Shown here one piece after another: positions 47,387-58,249 of a DNA stretch of 64,000 nt (positions are counted from its first letter, which is position 1; each line of letters opens with the position of its first letter). The DNA comes from Parasponia andersonii (lineage: Eukaryota > Streptophyta > Magnoliopsida > Rosales > Cannabaceae), in the NCBI GenBank assembly GCA_002914805.1, contig JXTB01000232.1, forward strand, positions 585,877 through 649,876. Direction: 5' to 3'. The notes under the pieces were generated by a model that saw only the letters and a list, made by a program, of their open reading frames with translations, was not told the DNA's origin and made no database searches. A program made the position numbers and the translations under genes.

Positions 47387-47640
47387 GACGTGGATAGGGC
47401 TAATTTGGGCCAAAATGATTTTTTTGGTGTATTTTTCTAAAAATAAAATTTTTAGGAGTGTTAAGAACTTCGTGACCATTGGTCAAAAGCTTATTAATCA
47501 TGAAAAAACTATTATTTAAGATTTTTTAATGGTCACGAAATTCTTAACCATAGGTCAAAATATTTGTGACATTTCTAAAAACGTCACTTTTAAAAAGAAT
47601 ACACAAAAAAATTATTTTGGCTCAAGATAGTCCTACACTT
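47387..47640. mobile_element. Palindromic MITE, copy B
   Basis: Homolog of the 2442-2672 element. The left end 'gtggatagggctaatttggg' is mirrored by the complement of the right end 'gtgtaggactatcttgag'. The inner arms 'gttaagaacttcgtgacca' and the complement of 'tggtcacgaaattcttaac' pair almost perfectly, and the centre shares 'aaaaaactattatttaRga' with copy A. Confidence 0.65.
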
Positions 47641-47696
47641 ATCCTTTTCTCCATGAATATGGCCAAAACTCAAAATTGCCTTTTTTTTTTTTTTTG

Positions 47697-47878
47697 AATG
47701 AGCCAAAATGACTTCTTTATAACTCTTTTTTTTTTTCAAAAAAAATAAAAAGAAGAGCTAAACATTTCTATCCATGTTAAAAGTTTTATTGTCTGGTAAT
47801 CATGGCAAAGGTCATGGCTACTAATCATAAAATTTCTTTTTGAAATAGAGTTAGAAAGAATTCATTTTGCCCCAGAAA
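47697..47878. mobile_element. Related MITE, copy C
   Basis: 'gagccaaaatgacttcttta' (47700) and the complement of 47848-47874 ('ggggcaaaatgaattctttc') form ~28-bp inverted ends that continue as poly-T/poly-A. The 'RgccaaaatgaYtt' start is shared with the inner ends of copies A and B, so it may be a divergent family member lying next to copy B. Confidence 0.45.
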
Positions 47879-48349
47879 CTCCTAATTATGTTCACTCGTG
47901 CTTCTCGATTCTCCCCCAAAAAAATAATCGTCTATGGGGATTTGAACATGAATAGGAGCAAGTATAGTCAAAATAATTTTTATGACTACTTTTAGGAAGA
48001 GTGTTTTTAAGAATAATCATTCGTGGGTCATATAAGAATGGACAGTTGAGATCCAACAGCCACATCAGATGTGACTTTGGTAGCACAACTCTCGTAATAA
48101 TTTTGATATTTTATAACAGCATTCATAAATAAGAATGACTACAAAATGTCTCTCGCAATAAAATTATCTAGTCATAAATTAAATGACCATTGATATTGCT
48201 ACTAATCCTAGTCCTAAAAAATCATATCAAAAAAAATAGTTCAGTGCTCCTTTTTTGCCTAATATGTCAAAAATACTAGGCTTTCCATTTTAATAGTTTT
48301 ATACATGTTTTTAGTTTTAAATATAAAATAGGCACGATATATATTTATA

Positions 48350-48750
48350 GAATAAATATTTAGGTTATTAACAACAATGCCTCGGAACTATTGCCTAAGT
48401 ACCACTTTACTGTCTAAATTTCAAATTTACGTATTAATGGTCTCCGAATTTTTAATATATTTCGAAGAGGCCAAAACTAAACTTCTGTTAATTTTCAAAT
48501 AGAATTTGGTCACATGTTCAACATGTGATGAGTAAATAAATGGTAGAATGGTTATTTCATTTTTTAGGGTTGAAAATTTATCTTTTTATACGAGTTTCAG
48601 CCGCTGGTTATTGAAAAACAAAATCACAACTGATGAATATCTCACCCAACGAATCAAAGTAATCTTTCTTTGCAAAAATTAAGAATGAAAGTCAAGTATG
48701 GACCCCAAGATTTGATGTCAGCCTTCATATAGTACGGACACATAAGCTAT
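48350..48750 (+). repeat. Left TIR of the MULE
   Basis: Aligns in inverted orientation to 54765-55213 with indels. It ends inward at 'catatagtacggacacataa'. It probably contains the promoter of the plus-strand GRF gene. Confidence 0.7.
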
Positions 48751-48990
48751 TTTGAAGCCATCTTGTTTATGTTGCTGATGAGGATTGGACAATATTGCTT
48801 TTGTATAAATTATTCGCAAATAATTTGAGTGTTGTTTGAAAATAGTGTGAGCATTTGTATTTATGTGTTTTCTAGTTGCTTTCACTTTATGTGTAATAAA
48901 TAATGCATTTAGGTATTTATCTTTTTATTGACTATGCATTTAATTTAGGTGGTTGATCAGAATTGTGATTTTAAAGACACCATTTGTGAA

Positions 48991-49417
48991 GGAAGCTCAA
49001 GTTATTCTGAAAGCCAACGATTCACAAATGTTCGATGTAATTGCAGTTTAATTCCCCAACTACGAGGTCTACGAATCTCGTAGAAAGAGAAAAACCCAAG
49101 TCATCAAATCTGGGTTGTAGAAATTATAGGGTGAAGTATAAGTTTTGATATTTATTTTTGATTGTTTAGTTTTTATATGTTTATGGACCATATTTTCATA
49201 AGGACGAAGATATCATTATTTCTTTTTTTTATGGTGCAGAAAGAATGAGTTGGATACTGTGACTTCTTCAATTGGTATAACCCTCCTATTTGTGCTCATT
49301 CTAGTAAAGTTTTACCTGGATTTGAAGAAGATGAACCAAATGAAGGAAAAGAACGAGAAGATAAAGTTAGAAATTGAAAAACTTAATGAAAGTAACAAAA
49401 CATTGAAAGAAAATATG

Positions 49418-49453
<36 letters not shown>

Positions 49454-49516
49454 CATATAAAGAAAATATCAAGTCCTTATAAGATCAAAGAAAGAAAGAA
49501 AGGAAATGATTATTAA
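48991..49516 (+). pseudogene. GRF-type zinc finger / transmembrane / coiled-coil protein (At4g04775-like), degenerate
   Basis: Exon 1 (about 48991-49130) reads 'SSYSESQRFTNVRCNCSL' then, with a stop at about 49079 and probable small indels, 'KNPSHQIW'. The C-x-C ... NPS pattern is the first half of a GRF zinc finger; the second half is lost. After an intron with acceptor 'gtgcag' (exon from 49240), 'NELDTVTSSIGITLLFVLI' forms a transmembrane helix and 'MKEKNEKIKLEIEKLNES' a coiled coil. This is the architecture of the many At4g04775-like genes in plant genomes. A (TA)n tract at about 49417-49455 adds a Tyr-Ile run and then a stop at 49516. It lies inside the MULE, opposite to the transposase. 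Confidence 0.55.
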
Positions 49517-49814
49517 TTATAGTTGTATTTTCTTTAGTACTAATTTTATTAGATTTCATTTAATATTTGCGTCTAGTTAAAAAACATGACCTTCAATGTT
49601 TTTGTACTTATTTTATTGATGTTAAAATTCACCAATGTCAATCTGCATTTTCTTTCTTTGGATAATTGGATATATTACAGATTATATCAAGCATTATTTA
49701 ATTGTTGAAAAAAATAAATAAGATCATTCTGATACAAAATATAAATTAATAAAACATCATTGAAGTCATGATCAAATTGGTTTATAGACCAATGCAACAC
49801 CAAATGCCCTGTGA

Positions 49815-49966
49815 GCGAATGTTAAACAATATGCCTAAGATAACATGGTTCTATAGAACTAGACCATTACAATTCATAATGGCAAGTAGAAATGTTAAAC
49901 AACCTGTTAAGATAAAAATGGTTCTATAGAAACAATCATTACAAATCAAAATGCCTTGGTATCGTA
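49815..49966 (+). repeat. Two-copy ~75-bp direct repeat
   Basis: 'aatgttaaacaa' ... 'atggttctatagaa' ... 'attacaa..cataatg' occurs at about 49819 and 49893 with the same internal order. It lies in the 3' region between the two MULE genes. Confidence 0.75.
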
Positions 49967-50364
49967 AAACTATTTTAATCCTAATAGATTGACACATGAT
50001 CAGAAAGCAGCAAATTCAAATTCTATGGCATGCTCTCCATACTTCGCTCTAGATGAAGTTCGAACCTGCAGAACCAAATTTTTTTTTTATCTAATTAGTT
50101 TGTTTTCATAATAAAACATAAAAGAATATTGTTAGGTGATGCACTTACTATGCTCTCTTCAGTAAGTGTTGATTATTGGGTCGAAAGTTGGTCACTAGTG
50201 GAATGAAACTGAGATATAGAAAATTCAGATAAACTCCATGTGCTTTTCTAAAAGATATAATTAGTAAATTCATCAACGCTGATTGGCCCCATTAAAAGCT
50301 TCAAAAATTATCCACATGATACTTCAGATAACAAGTATAGCATATTACGTTGTTAAAAGTAAAA

Positions 50365-53300
50365 CTAACCTTCCTTCTATTGCATGTTCGAGTATTGTGG
50401 CCTTATTGACTACATTTGGAGTAGTAAATAATTATGTGATCGTACTTTAAATTTTGTGCACTCTTTTGAATTACTCTATTAGGCTCTTTCTTTCTAAGCT
50501 TTTTAGGTCTCCTGGGTTGAACACTATATATTGGGAGACTCATAGGTGACATAGTGGACTTTGACCATTCTTCTTGTTGCTTTATAAGGTTGATTATCTC
50601 TCTATAAGCTCTCATACAAGCTTCTTTCTTATAGCAATCGTCCACATAATTAATTGGGTTTTCCTTTTATGCAGTATAACAGCAACTCCATGCTTGTATC
50701 AAATACCAGTTAAGTCCCATTTCCTGCATGGGCATGATTTTTTTGCAAAGTTAACATCAAAGTGGTTAACAGAAGCATGATTGACTTGATATCTTTGTTG
50801 TCTAGACCAATAGGCTATACAAAACCCACTATCATACTTATTGGTCTCTATAATAGAAAAAATCTTTGGCCCAATATCACTATGCCACCTTTTAATGAAT
50901 CGTCTTTGATGAGTCCACCTTATCATGAACCATATTCAGAGTCTTTTTAATAGGCCCAAAATGGGCCTCTCCCTTGCAGCTAGAATGGCATGTGCCTTGT
51001 TAAAAGCTTCACAAAGATTGTTCATCAAAATATCACACTTGTTAGTATCTCTCAAATGGGACCTACTCCATTGTGAAGGAAGCTTCATAGTGAGCCAATC
51101 AAATGCATTTTCATCCTCATTTCTCATCGCCTCCATGTGATAGTTGAATCTAGCTACAATGGTAGCTTTTGCAGCACCCATCATCTTATCCTTTAGACTT
51201 TGGCCTTTAAAATGTGTCTTAAAATTATTTAACAAATGTCTTGCACAAAAGCAACGTTCAGCAGTCTCAAAATCCCCTTCCAACATATTCTTTAGACCTT
51301 TTTGCTTGTCAAAAATAAAAGTCCAATGATAAGGATTGTCAATCCTTACATCATCCCTAAAAATGTCCAAAACCAGCGCCACGTATCCTTGCACTCAAAC
51401 TCGACAATGGCAAAAGCAATGGGGTAGATCATATTGTTCTCATCTCCTCCAATAGCAGATAGAAGTTGGCCAGAGGTATATCCTTTTAGATGACATCCAT
51501 CTAGTCCAATTACTTTTTGATATCCTTCAATGAAGCTTTTCTTACAAGCATGATAACAAATATATTATTGGAATAATATCTTATAAAACAGTTTATTATT
51601 TAGACATTATAAATATTATTTATTGAATTATTTAGTATCTATTTGTTATTAATAAATTACATCCATGTTATGAATTTCTATTTCATTTATGTCTCATTGA
51701 TATACATGTGATGTGTATGTTTATCTTATGCAAACAGCTAAAAGATTCCAAGACATGAAATGAGTAATAAATAATTATTCATATAATGAGTTCATACGTG
51801 GGAGACATTATATTCTTTATTTTATTATGTTTAAATTAAATTGTTCGCATTATGCATATTGAAGATGAAATACTTTACTATGCCATAGAATATAGTGTTG
51901 TCTATTTAATTAATGAAGTCTCTAATTATCGAAGTGAGTCTTTGGATAGAAACACTAGTGTGTTATAAGAAAGTTATAACAACATTGAACAGAACTTAGT
52001 GAATTAGAATTTGAGGTTAAGTGTCATAACTTAAATTTCTAATTTTACTAATCTAGTACTATTATAGAAGATCTTAATCTTAGTAATTAACGAACTTACT
52101 TTCATGTGTTTTGTCTTTTTGAGTTACTAAAGGACTAGTTCCGATTTATGGTTCGAACTCCAGTATCTTGGAAGATAAGGTATATAAAATGTGTAGAACG
52201 TTTTTCATGATGGACACCATGCATATGATGTCACTTTGAATTTTTTCAAGTACTTAGATAATATAAACCAGGGCCCCGGTATTCACTATGTGAATTTGAT
52301 TGTGTTGGTATAAGTAGATATAACACCATAGTTAACTATTATCCATTAGATAAAAAATGGCAACTCAAAGGTAAATATATATTAGAGGGGTAATACGGTA
52401 ATTTCACCATTCTACTATGGCATTGCATTGGGGGTATGTCTACAGGTATAGTATATGCTAAATAGATCAAGTTAATTAATTGTTAATAAGTTTCACAAAA
52501 AATAAATGACATTTAGTCCAAGAGTTCAATATTGGGCCTATAATGATGTGCCCAAATATTAATAGACAAAGCCTAATCATAATTAAGAGTTAATTAAGAT
52601 AGTGGGTATATGGTCTATTGGAGCTTGGGATTTATAGATCCATCTAGTCCCCTGTCTAGCTCAAATTAAAGCTCAATAGTTATTTAATGATCAGTTGAGC
52701 CCAATAAACCCATTAGGGTTCACTAATCTCTCTATAGTTAGGAAAAAAGTTCTCTAACTGCAAATACAACACTACACGTGAAACATCCCCTTGAGAAGAG
52801 AGTGTCACATGCATAACAGAGAGAGAGGGAGAGCAGAAAATCGACCAACCCTAGGGATTCCATCCTTAGTGTTTTTGGTCAACTCGGAGAAATCGTTTCG
52901 AGAAAATTGTCTTCTTGTTCGTCTACGGATCTCTTTGTTGAGAATTAAGAAGGTGACTACTCACCGGATCAATCAAACGACTTTCGAGAATAGATGGGAA
53001 TACGAGAAAGTTGTGGAGCGATTCTAAGTATTGTTATTGTCTATATCAAGAGTTAATTTATGTTAGATCACGATCCGAAACGTTTTGTAAAAAGAATAAT
53101 TTTAAACGATTAATTCCGCTGTATTTCTTGATTTTACAAAACTATAATGTTCTTGAAAATGATTTTATGAAAATATTTTTGAAAATTTGATTCCGGCTAA
53201 CACCAGCGTATATAACCTCTCAAGCGTAGGTGTCTGATCGGGTCCCTATGCACTATTTACTTTAATAGTTGTCTCCAGGTTACTTCTCTTTAATTCCTCC

Positions 53301-54450
53301 AAGTAATTCCATAAGATATGATACTGTTGATTATAAGTTCCCTTAATCGTCTCCACACCCCATTTTCTTGCCCTATAATCTTGAGTTCATGAGACTTGCA
53401 TTACATAATCTTTCTGAACTTGTTCCATGACGTCAGTAATTGAGCACTTTTTATTACCCCTAAAAGAGTCTACATATCTCTTTGACAACTATCTCGAGGT
53501 CATAAATTTACTCTTATGAACTTGACTGCAGTTATGCTTAAGAAGTAATGCTTTCACCCTAAAAGAAAAAGAGTGCTTCTCATAGGTAGACGTAGAAATA
53601 CGCCAACCATAGTTTCTGCCCTCGCATTTAGCTCGAATTTTTTTTTTTTTCATTTTTAACAAAGTTCGCATCCCTTTCTTATCTAATAGCATGCTCGCTC
53701 ACTGTTTGTTTAAATGTGTTAGCATCGGTAAATATTTGACCAAGCTTGAAAACTGAGTTGGTCATATCTATTTCAGCTCTAAATGTAGGAAAGTGAGGCA
53801 TTTTTTTTTTCTTTAGTTGAACCTTACCCTTTGGTACCTTTGTTTTATTTAATGTAGCAATAATTTCATATTCATATTCATCTTCCTCTCCATTCTCATT
53901 TTCATAATCCTCATTTCTTCTTTATATCTTATCAATCAAAGCAAAATCATCATCAAAATTAACATACTAGGATCATTGATCTCTTCGATATTGTTGAAAG
54001 CAAACTCCATAATAAGATCAATATTTTGTTCAAAATCCAAATCATCATCACTTTTCTTAAATGCAGCATTTTGATCATCTTTGTCTTGTAAATCAACGTC
54101 TTCATCTAATTGTTTATCTTGCTCATCTTTCTCGTCTAGCTTTAACGCTTCACTGGTAAAATAAACATAAAAACTCACGAGACTCATACAGGTTTACTAA
54201 ATATTTTGTTATTATCTCATCATTCCACAAAACTATCAAGTTATCTTCTTTTAGTGATTTTCCACTAATGCCATAATAACATAAGGTGTCGACTTCATAC
54301 CCGATCTCCTTGCTAATAGAATCTATATTAGCCAATGTTATCTCATCCGCATTACGCTAATCCATGTAATCGACACTCTGTAGTATATGCCAATCTATTA
54401 CATGTACTCACAAACTCACCACTATAGTAGACCTTCAATGTAAATTTTCT
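50365..54450 (-). pseudogene. MuDR/mudrA-like transposase pseudogene, split by a solo LTR
   Basis: The minus-strand reading starts near 54450 with a MULE N-terminal domain ('FTLKVYYSGEF', then 'SKEIGYEVDTLCYYGISG' at 54335-54260) and an acidic linker (54150-53940), with several stops. Near 53275-53210 'ETTIKVNSA..GPDQTPTLERLY' leads up to the DDE core, which is cut at 53203. It resumes at 51550: 'ACKKSFIEGYQKVIGLDGCH' (first catalytic Asp) and 'AIGGDENNMIYPIAFAIVE'. After a frameshift near 51360, 'FDKQKGLKNMLEGDFETAER' carries the second Asp. A SWIM finger follows ('SCPCRKWDLTGI' at about 50725, then a stop and Cys-to-Tyr). A damaged CCHC knuckle 'KCSQ-GHNTRTC' ends near 50370. Dead copy. Confidence 0.85.
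51551..53202 (+). mobile_element. Solo LTR inserted in the MULE transposase (~1.65 kb)
   Basis: It begins 'tgataacaaat' and ends 'ccggctaaca', TG...CA with short imperfect inverted termini. Transposase coding sequence stops at 53203 and resumes at 51550 on the minus strand, which fixes both edges to within a few bases. The interior has no coding domain. A TATA-like 'tataaaatg' at about 52182, a leader-like (GA)n stretch near 52820 and a 'ccgctgtatttcttgatttt' tail near 53118 suggest LTR structure in plus orientation, probably copia-like (inference). No clear 5-bp target duplication was found. Confidence 0.65.
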
Positions 54451-54764
54451 AGGGTGATCCTCCACAATATAAAAAAGTTAATCTAATCATTAATTTCAAT
54501 AACTAGCAAACCAACTGCCTAAAATTAATTGCATAATCAACAAAGAGACAAATACCTAAATGCATTATTTATCATACACAAAATAATAATAATTAGAAAA
54601 AGGCTAAAAAAAAGAAAAATGGTAACATCATTTTCAAACAACAGTGAAACTATTTGTAAATAATTTATATAAAATGAACATTTTTTTTCCCAATCCATAA
54701 GCAATAGAAAATAAGAAAGCTCTGTTTTTTTTTTTATAATTAAAGAAAAAGGAAAAGAAAAGAA

Positions 54765-55213
54765 GAAAGCTTGTCCATATCATATGGAAATTGAAGTCGA
54801 ATTTTAGGGTCCATACTTGACTTTCACTCCTCCTTTTTGCAGGAAAAGAATGCTTTTTTGCAGAAAAAGAATGCTTTGATTCCTTTAAGTGGGGCTTTTA
54901 GCAGTTGTACATGGGTTTTTTGTTTAGTAAAAACCTGCGGCGAAGGGGAGAGAATTGGGAAGTGTAGACTGTGTTTAGATCATATAAAAAGATGAATTTT
55001 CGACCCTAGATAATAAAATGATCATTGCACCCTTTTTTCACTCTTCACGTGCCAAGTAGCGTTTGAAAATTAATAAAAATTTAGTTTTAGAATATTTTTG
55101 AAATATATTAAAAATTGGAGGACCGTTAATATGCAAGTTTGAAAATTAGGGAGCAAAGTAGTAATAAGGCAATAGTTCGGGTAGCATTGCTATTAATAAC
55201 CCTAAATATTTAT
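54765..55213 (-). repeat. Right TIR of the MULE
   Basis: Inverted partner of 48350-48750. It contains 'agggtccatacttgactttc' and the outer 'ataaccctaaatatttatc'. It would serve as the promoter side of the transposase gene. It carries a small tandem duplication 'gcaggaaaagaatgctttt' / 'gcagaaaaagaatgctttg' at about 54839-54876. Confidence 0.7.
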
Positions 55214-55214
55214 C

Positions 55215-56100
55215 GAAAGTATACATTTCTTCAAAAATTTTGGTATAAATCTATTAAAAGTTTAAAAGGTATAAATTTGTAAATATGCTTTAAAAAGCAT
55301 ACTTTCCCCAAATGTTGTAAATATGCCATTTGGCCCCAAAACATATGGAATATTCAGAGTTTCATACAGCTAGACATGAAAATATCTACTAAAAGAAATG
55401 GATGAAATTAGATGTCTTTTTGTTGTTTAGATGTGCATGAGCTGATAGCCAACAAATTTATAGAAATGTAGAGAAGTTCCAAAATCATTATAGTTTTAGT
55501 TTGAAGAGTCAGCTGATTAGTTTGCATATCACTGTCAACTTTGTTCCATCATGCATTAATCAGAAAAAGTTTTCAAGTTTCAAGACTTTGTTTCACTATG
55601 GAAAAGAAAAAGGGCCTTTCTTTAATCAACTTCTAATGATGTTTACTCATTCTCTATACTATAAATTAAGCATATTAAACTGTTTTCTTTTTTTAAAATT
55701 CATTCAAGGATCCATGAATCTAATTTATTATTTAATTATAATGAACCTTTACTATAGCTCAAATTCTGCGGACCATGTCTTTTTATCCTTTCACCTGCCT
55801 CAACAGTATAAATAATGATTTCTTTATAATACAGACAAAAGAAAAGGAAGAATAAATTATGCTATACTTAGGTGAAATCAAATTAAGTAAAGTAAACTAA
55901 TTCTTATTATTATTAATATAACCAATTAGGCAAAAGTAGACTTCTTTAAATTTTTGCACAAAAGAAAAGCCAAACCCACCATTCCATTTCCATTAATATA
56001 ATTATTTTTGAGTTGGATTCACTGTTTTGGGTTCGGCGTTGACTGTCTGCCTCACTGCATAAGCAAACAAGAAACATAAGCACCTTTCTCGAAGGTGACA
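55215..56100. other. Intergenic, nothing recognised
   Basis: AT-rich. The first ~130 bp may be outer MULE-terminal sequence. The open frame at 55501-55815 has no recognisable motif and AT-driven composition. Confidence 0.4.
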
Positions 56101-57217
56101 TTGTGTCTTGTCTTCCATTTCAAAATTTTGAGCTTCAAGAAGCCATAGATCTCACTCTTTCAGAGGTTTCTGCGACCTGGGTTTGTTTACATACCTTTGA
56201 ATCTTTAATGGGTTTACCTTAGAATCTTTAATGGGTTTAGATTATGTTTCTTGCTTCCGAGCTTATTGAGCTGAATTTTACTTGGTTTCATTGCTTGTGG
56301 GTATGTATTGATTTCAGTTTTTATATGATCTGATTAAGTGTACTTTGTTGTTGTGTTTTGGATCCTAGTGTTTGATTATCTGGAGTAAATTTGTCTGTAG
56401 TAGGGCTCATTAGCTTTTATATATGAGGCAGTTTGTGAGATTTTGTGATCTCATCAAAAGCAAAAGATAATTTATCTTGTGTTTTTCCTGTTCTTTTCTG
56501 GTGCTGGATCACTGATTTTGGGTCTACTTTTGATCATTCCCCTACTATAATCTGTCCATTTGAATTATTGTGTTCGTAGATTAAAGAGATTTTTTTTTTT
56601 TTTTTTTTTTTTTTAAAGAAAGGTCAGCTTTGAATTGTGGTGATCTTTCTTCGGGTCCTTTGTACAATAGTATTAGACAACACAACTTGATTTGATCTTT
56701 GTACTGTGATTTGTTCTGGAATTGGGTACTATTTTCGAAAAAGTTCCCAACTTTCCAACCAGTGTATGAGTTTAATGGATTAATTACTAGACCATAGCCT
56801 ACATCATTTTTTGTTCCAGACAGTAGAAAATAACGGTCTCTCTTTAAATCGCTCAATACCCTTGCTTAATCTAGTTTTGCATATCATGGTTTTTGGAGGT
56901 GAATAAAGAAACCCTTGTTAATTTTTTTTTGTAATATTGCAATATAGAACAGCTTTCCACTAGCATAAATTTGATTGATAAGACACTATTTCAGATCTGA
57001 AGGATAAGAAAGAGAGCCACATAACTTGATATGCTGCTGATATACCTTGTTGTTTTCTCATCTAAATGATCTAAAAGCCTTTGCTGGTGATGTTGCTATG
57101 TCAGGCTCTTAAAAAGAGGTGATTACATCTCTCCCTTTCAACGCGTGCTTGGACATTAGGAAAATTCCCTTCTAAAAGAATCTGCTATAAGACATTTAGA
57201 TTGAGGCCGAAAGAAAC

Positions 57218-57694
57218 ATGGTTCATTCGCTGGAAGCCATCAAGGGCTGTGGAGGATCCGTCAGGGTTGGGACCACAGGCACAATCAGTTCCTTGATGAC
57301 AAGGGAATTGGACTCCATGAAAGCTGCATCGCAGAAGCCTTCATCTTCGATTAACCAGCTTCAAGCTGCTGCCCCTGTTACTCCAAAAAGACTTCAAGCA
57401 AGGAAATCCTCTGATGAAGCCAGCAGCAGTGGAATCAGGAGCTACACGAAAAGCCCGGAATTTTCCCGGAAAAAAAAAGGTTATCCTAATAATACACATA
57501 GAATCCCAATGCTTGGCTCTGATAATATAGTTTTAGATAGAACTCTTAATAGAGAGAAAACTGATAAAAAAGGGTCTAATATTGTTGAAGTTGTGGACAT
57601 AAAGTGTGGAAACTCAGATAGAGCCTGGGCTAGCCCCATAACAAGCAGGTTAAGGAAGCTAGGCTTCTCAAAGCTCTCAGAGAGCATTGTCTAA
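57218..57694 (+). CDS. Unknown plant protein, GTTGTISSL family, member 1
   Basis: Intact 158-codon frame (plus stop) starting MVHSLEAIKGCGGSVRVG; function not recognised. A conserved-looking core 'VRVGTTGTISSLMTRELDS' (about residues 16-34) is followed by a low-complexity Ser/Lys-rich middle and the end 'RLRKLGFSKLSESIV'. The core matches 'VEIGTKGTVGSLVMKEIEY' in the minus-strand neighbour, so the two are likely paralogs. No signal peptide or membrane segment; basic, probably soluble. A likely non-coding first exon lies near 56100-56190, with donor 'tgg|gtttg' and a 5' UTR intron. The stop overlaps the neighbour's stop. Composition is coding-like compared with the flanks. Confidence 0.65.
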   Translation: MVHSLEAIKGCGGSVRVGTTGTISSLMTRELDSMKAASQKPSSSINQLQAAAPVTPKRLQARKSSDEASSSGIRSYTKSPEFSRKKKGYPNNTHRIPMLGSDNIVLDRTLNREKTDKKGSNIVEVVDIKCGNSDRAWASPITSRLRKLGFSKLSESIV

Positions 57695-58179
57695 GCGTGC
57701 AACTTCTTCACGTCTGTTTTAAGGTTCCTATAGCTGAAACTTGAAATCCCAACTGGCCGATTTTTGTCTGAAACTTCCACCATAGAACACATGCTTGGTA
57801 AGAGCTTGCTGCTTCCTTTCTTTTTCTTCTTTTGGGTTGTTGAGGCAGATCCAAAGGTGGGTTTTGAAGGATGACTAATACCACGACTTGAAGAAGCCAT
57901 ATCAGTAACATGTGACCGAGGCTTCTCCAAGTTTCCATGGCTGCTCAACTCGAGTTGGCTGAAGTACTCAATTTCTTTCATTACGAGGGAACCAACAGTT
58001 CCTTTAGTGCCTATTTCGACTGGATTATATGGTACCATTTTTTCAGCATCAGTTTTGGAAATGGTGTTTGGTTTATACATTTTTTGCTTGCTTGGAGTGG
58101 AGGAAGAAGAGGCTTTTAGACGAAGAGAGCTGGTTTTGGCTCTTGTGTTGGTGAGGAAATTGCTTTCAGTCTGGGACAT
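57691..58179 (-). CDS. Unknown plant protein, GTTGTISSL family, member 2
   Basis: Intact frame of 162 residues (MSQTESNFLTNTRAKTSSLR...); function not recognised. The core 'VEIGTKGTVGSLVMKEIEYF' (about residues 55-74) aligns with the core of the plus-strand gene, and both share a Ser-rich linker, a short Lys run and a '(N/S)MVEV' or 'NIVEV' word near the C-terminus. Its TAG stop (57693-57691) overlaps the TAA stop (57692-57694) of the convergent neighbour. It has about 40 extra N-terminal residues. Tail-to-tail paralogs suggest a local inverted duplication. Whether both are expressed cannot be told from sequence. Confidence 0.55.
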   Translation of the reverse strand: MSQTESNFLTNTRAKTSSLRLKASSSSTPSKQKMYKPNTISKTDAEKMVPYNPVEIGTKGTVGSLVMKEIEYFSQLELSSHGNLEKPRSHVTDMASSSRGISHPSKPTFGSASTTQKKKKKGSSKLLPSMCSMVEVSDKNRPVGISSFSYRNLKTDVKKLHA

Positions 58180-58249
58180 TTGGTGCTTAATCTTTGGTGT
58201 GTTTCACTCACAAGAATTCTTTACCATATGTTATTTATCTTAAAGTGAA

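Larger units (their letters stand above)
48350..55213 (-). mobile_element. Mutator-like element (MULE) with long TIRs and two convergent genes
   Basis: 48350-48750 and 54765-55213 are inverted copies. Left 'aataaatatttaggttatta' corresponds to the complement of the right end, 'gataaatatttagggttatt'. Both continue through '(g)aactattgcctta..tac', 'aatttttaatatatttc' and 'gaaagtcaagtatggaccc'. Weaker similarity may extend outward to about 48240 and 55345. Inside are a MuDR-type transposase pseudogene (minus) and a GRF-zinc-finger/TM gene (plus), converging as mudrA and mudrB do in maize MuDR. A solo LTR (51551-53202) splits the transposase. Target duplications were not clear. Confidence 0.75.

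Noticed and set aside
49417..49460. Tyr-Ile dipeptide run as a protein feature
   Set aside because: It is simply a (TA)n microsatellite read in frame at the 3' end of a degenerate gene.
52791..53027. 78-codon frame inside the solo LTR as a gene
   Set aside because: Lies in the LTR leader-like region, has no domain, and the segment is explained by the LTR.
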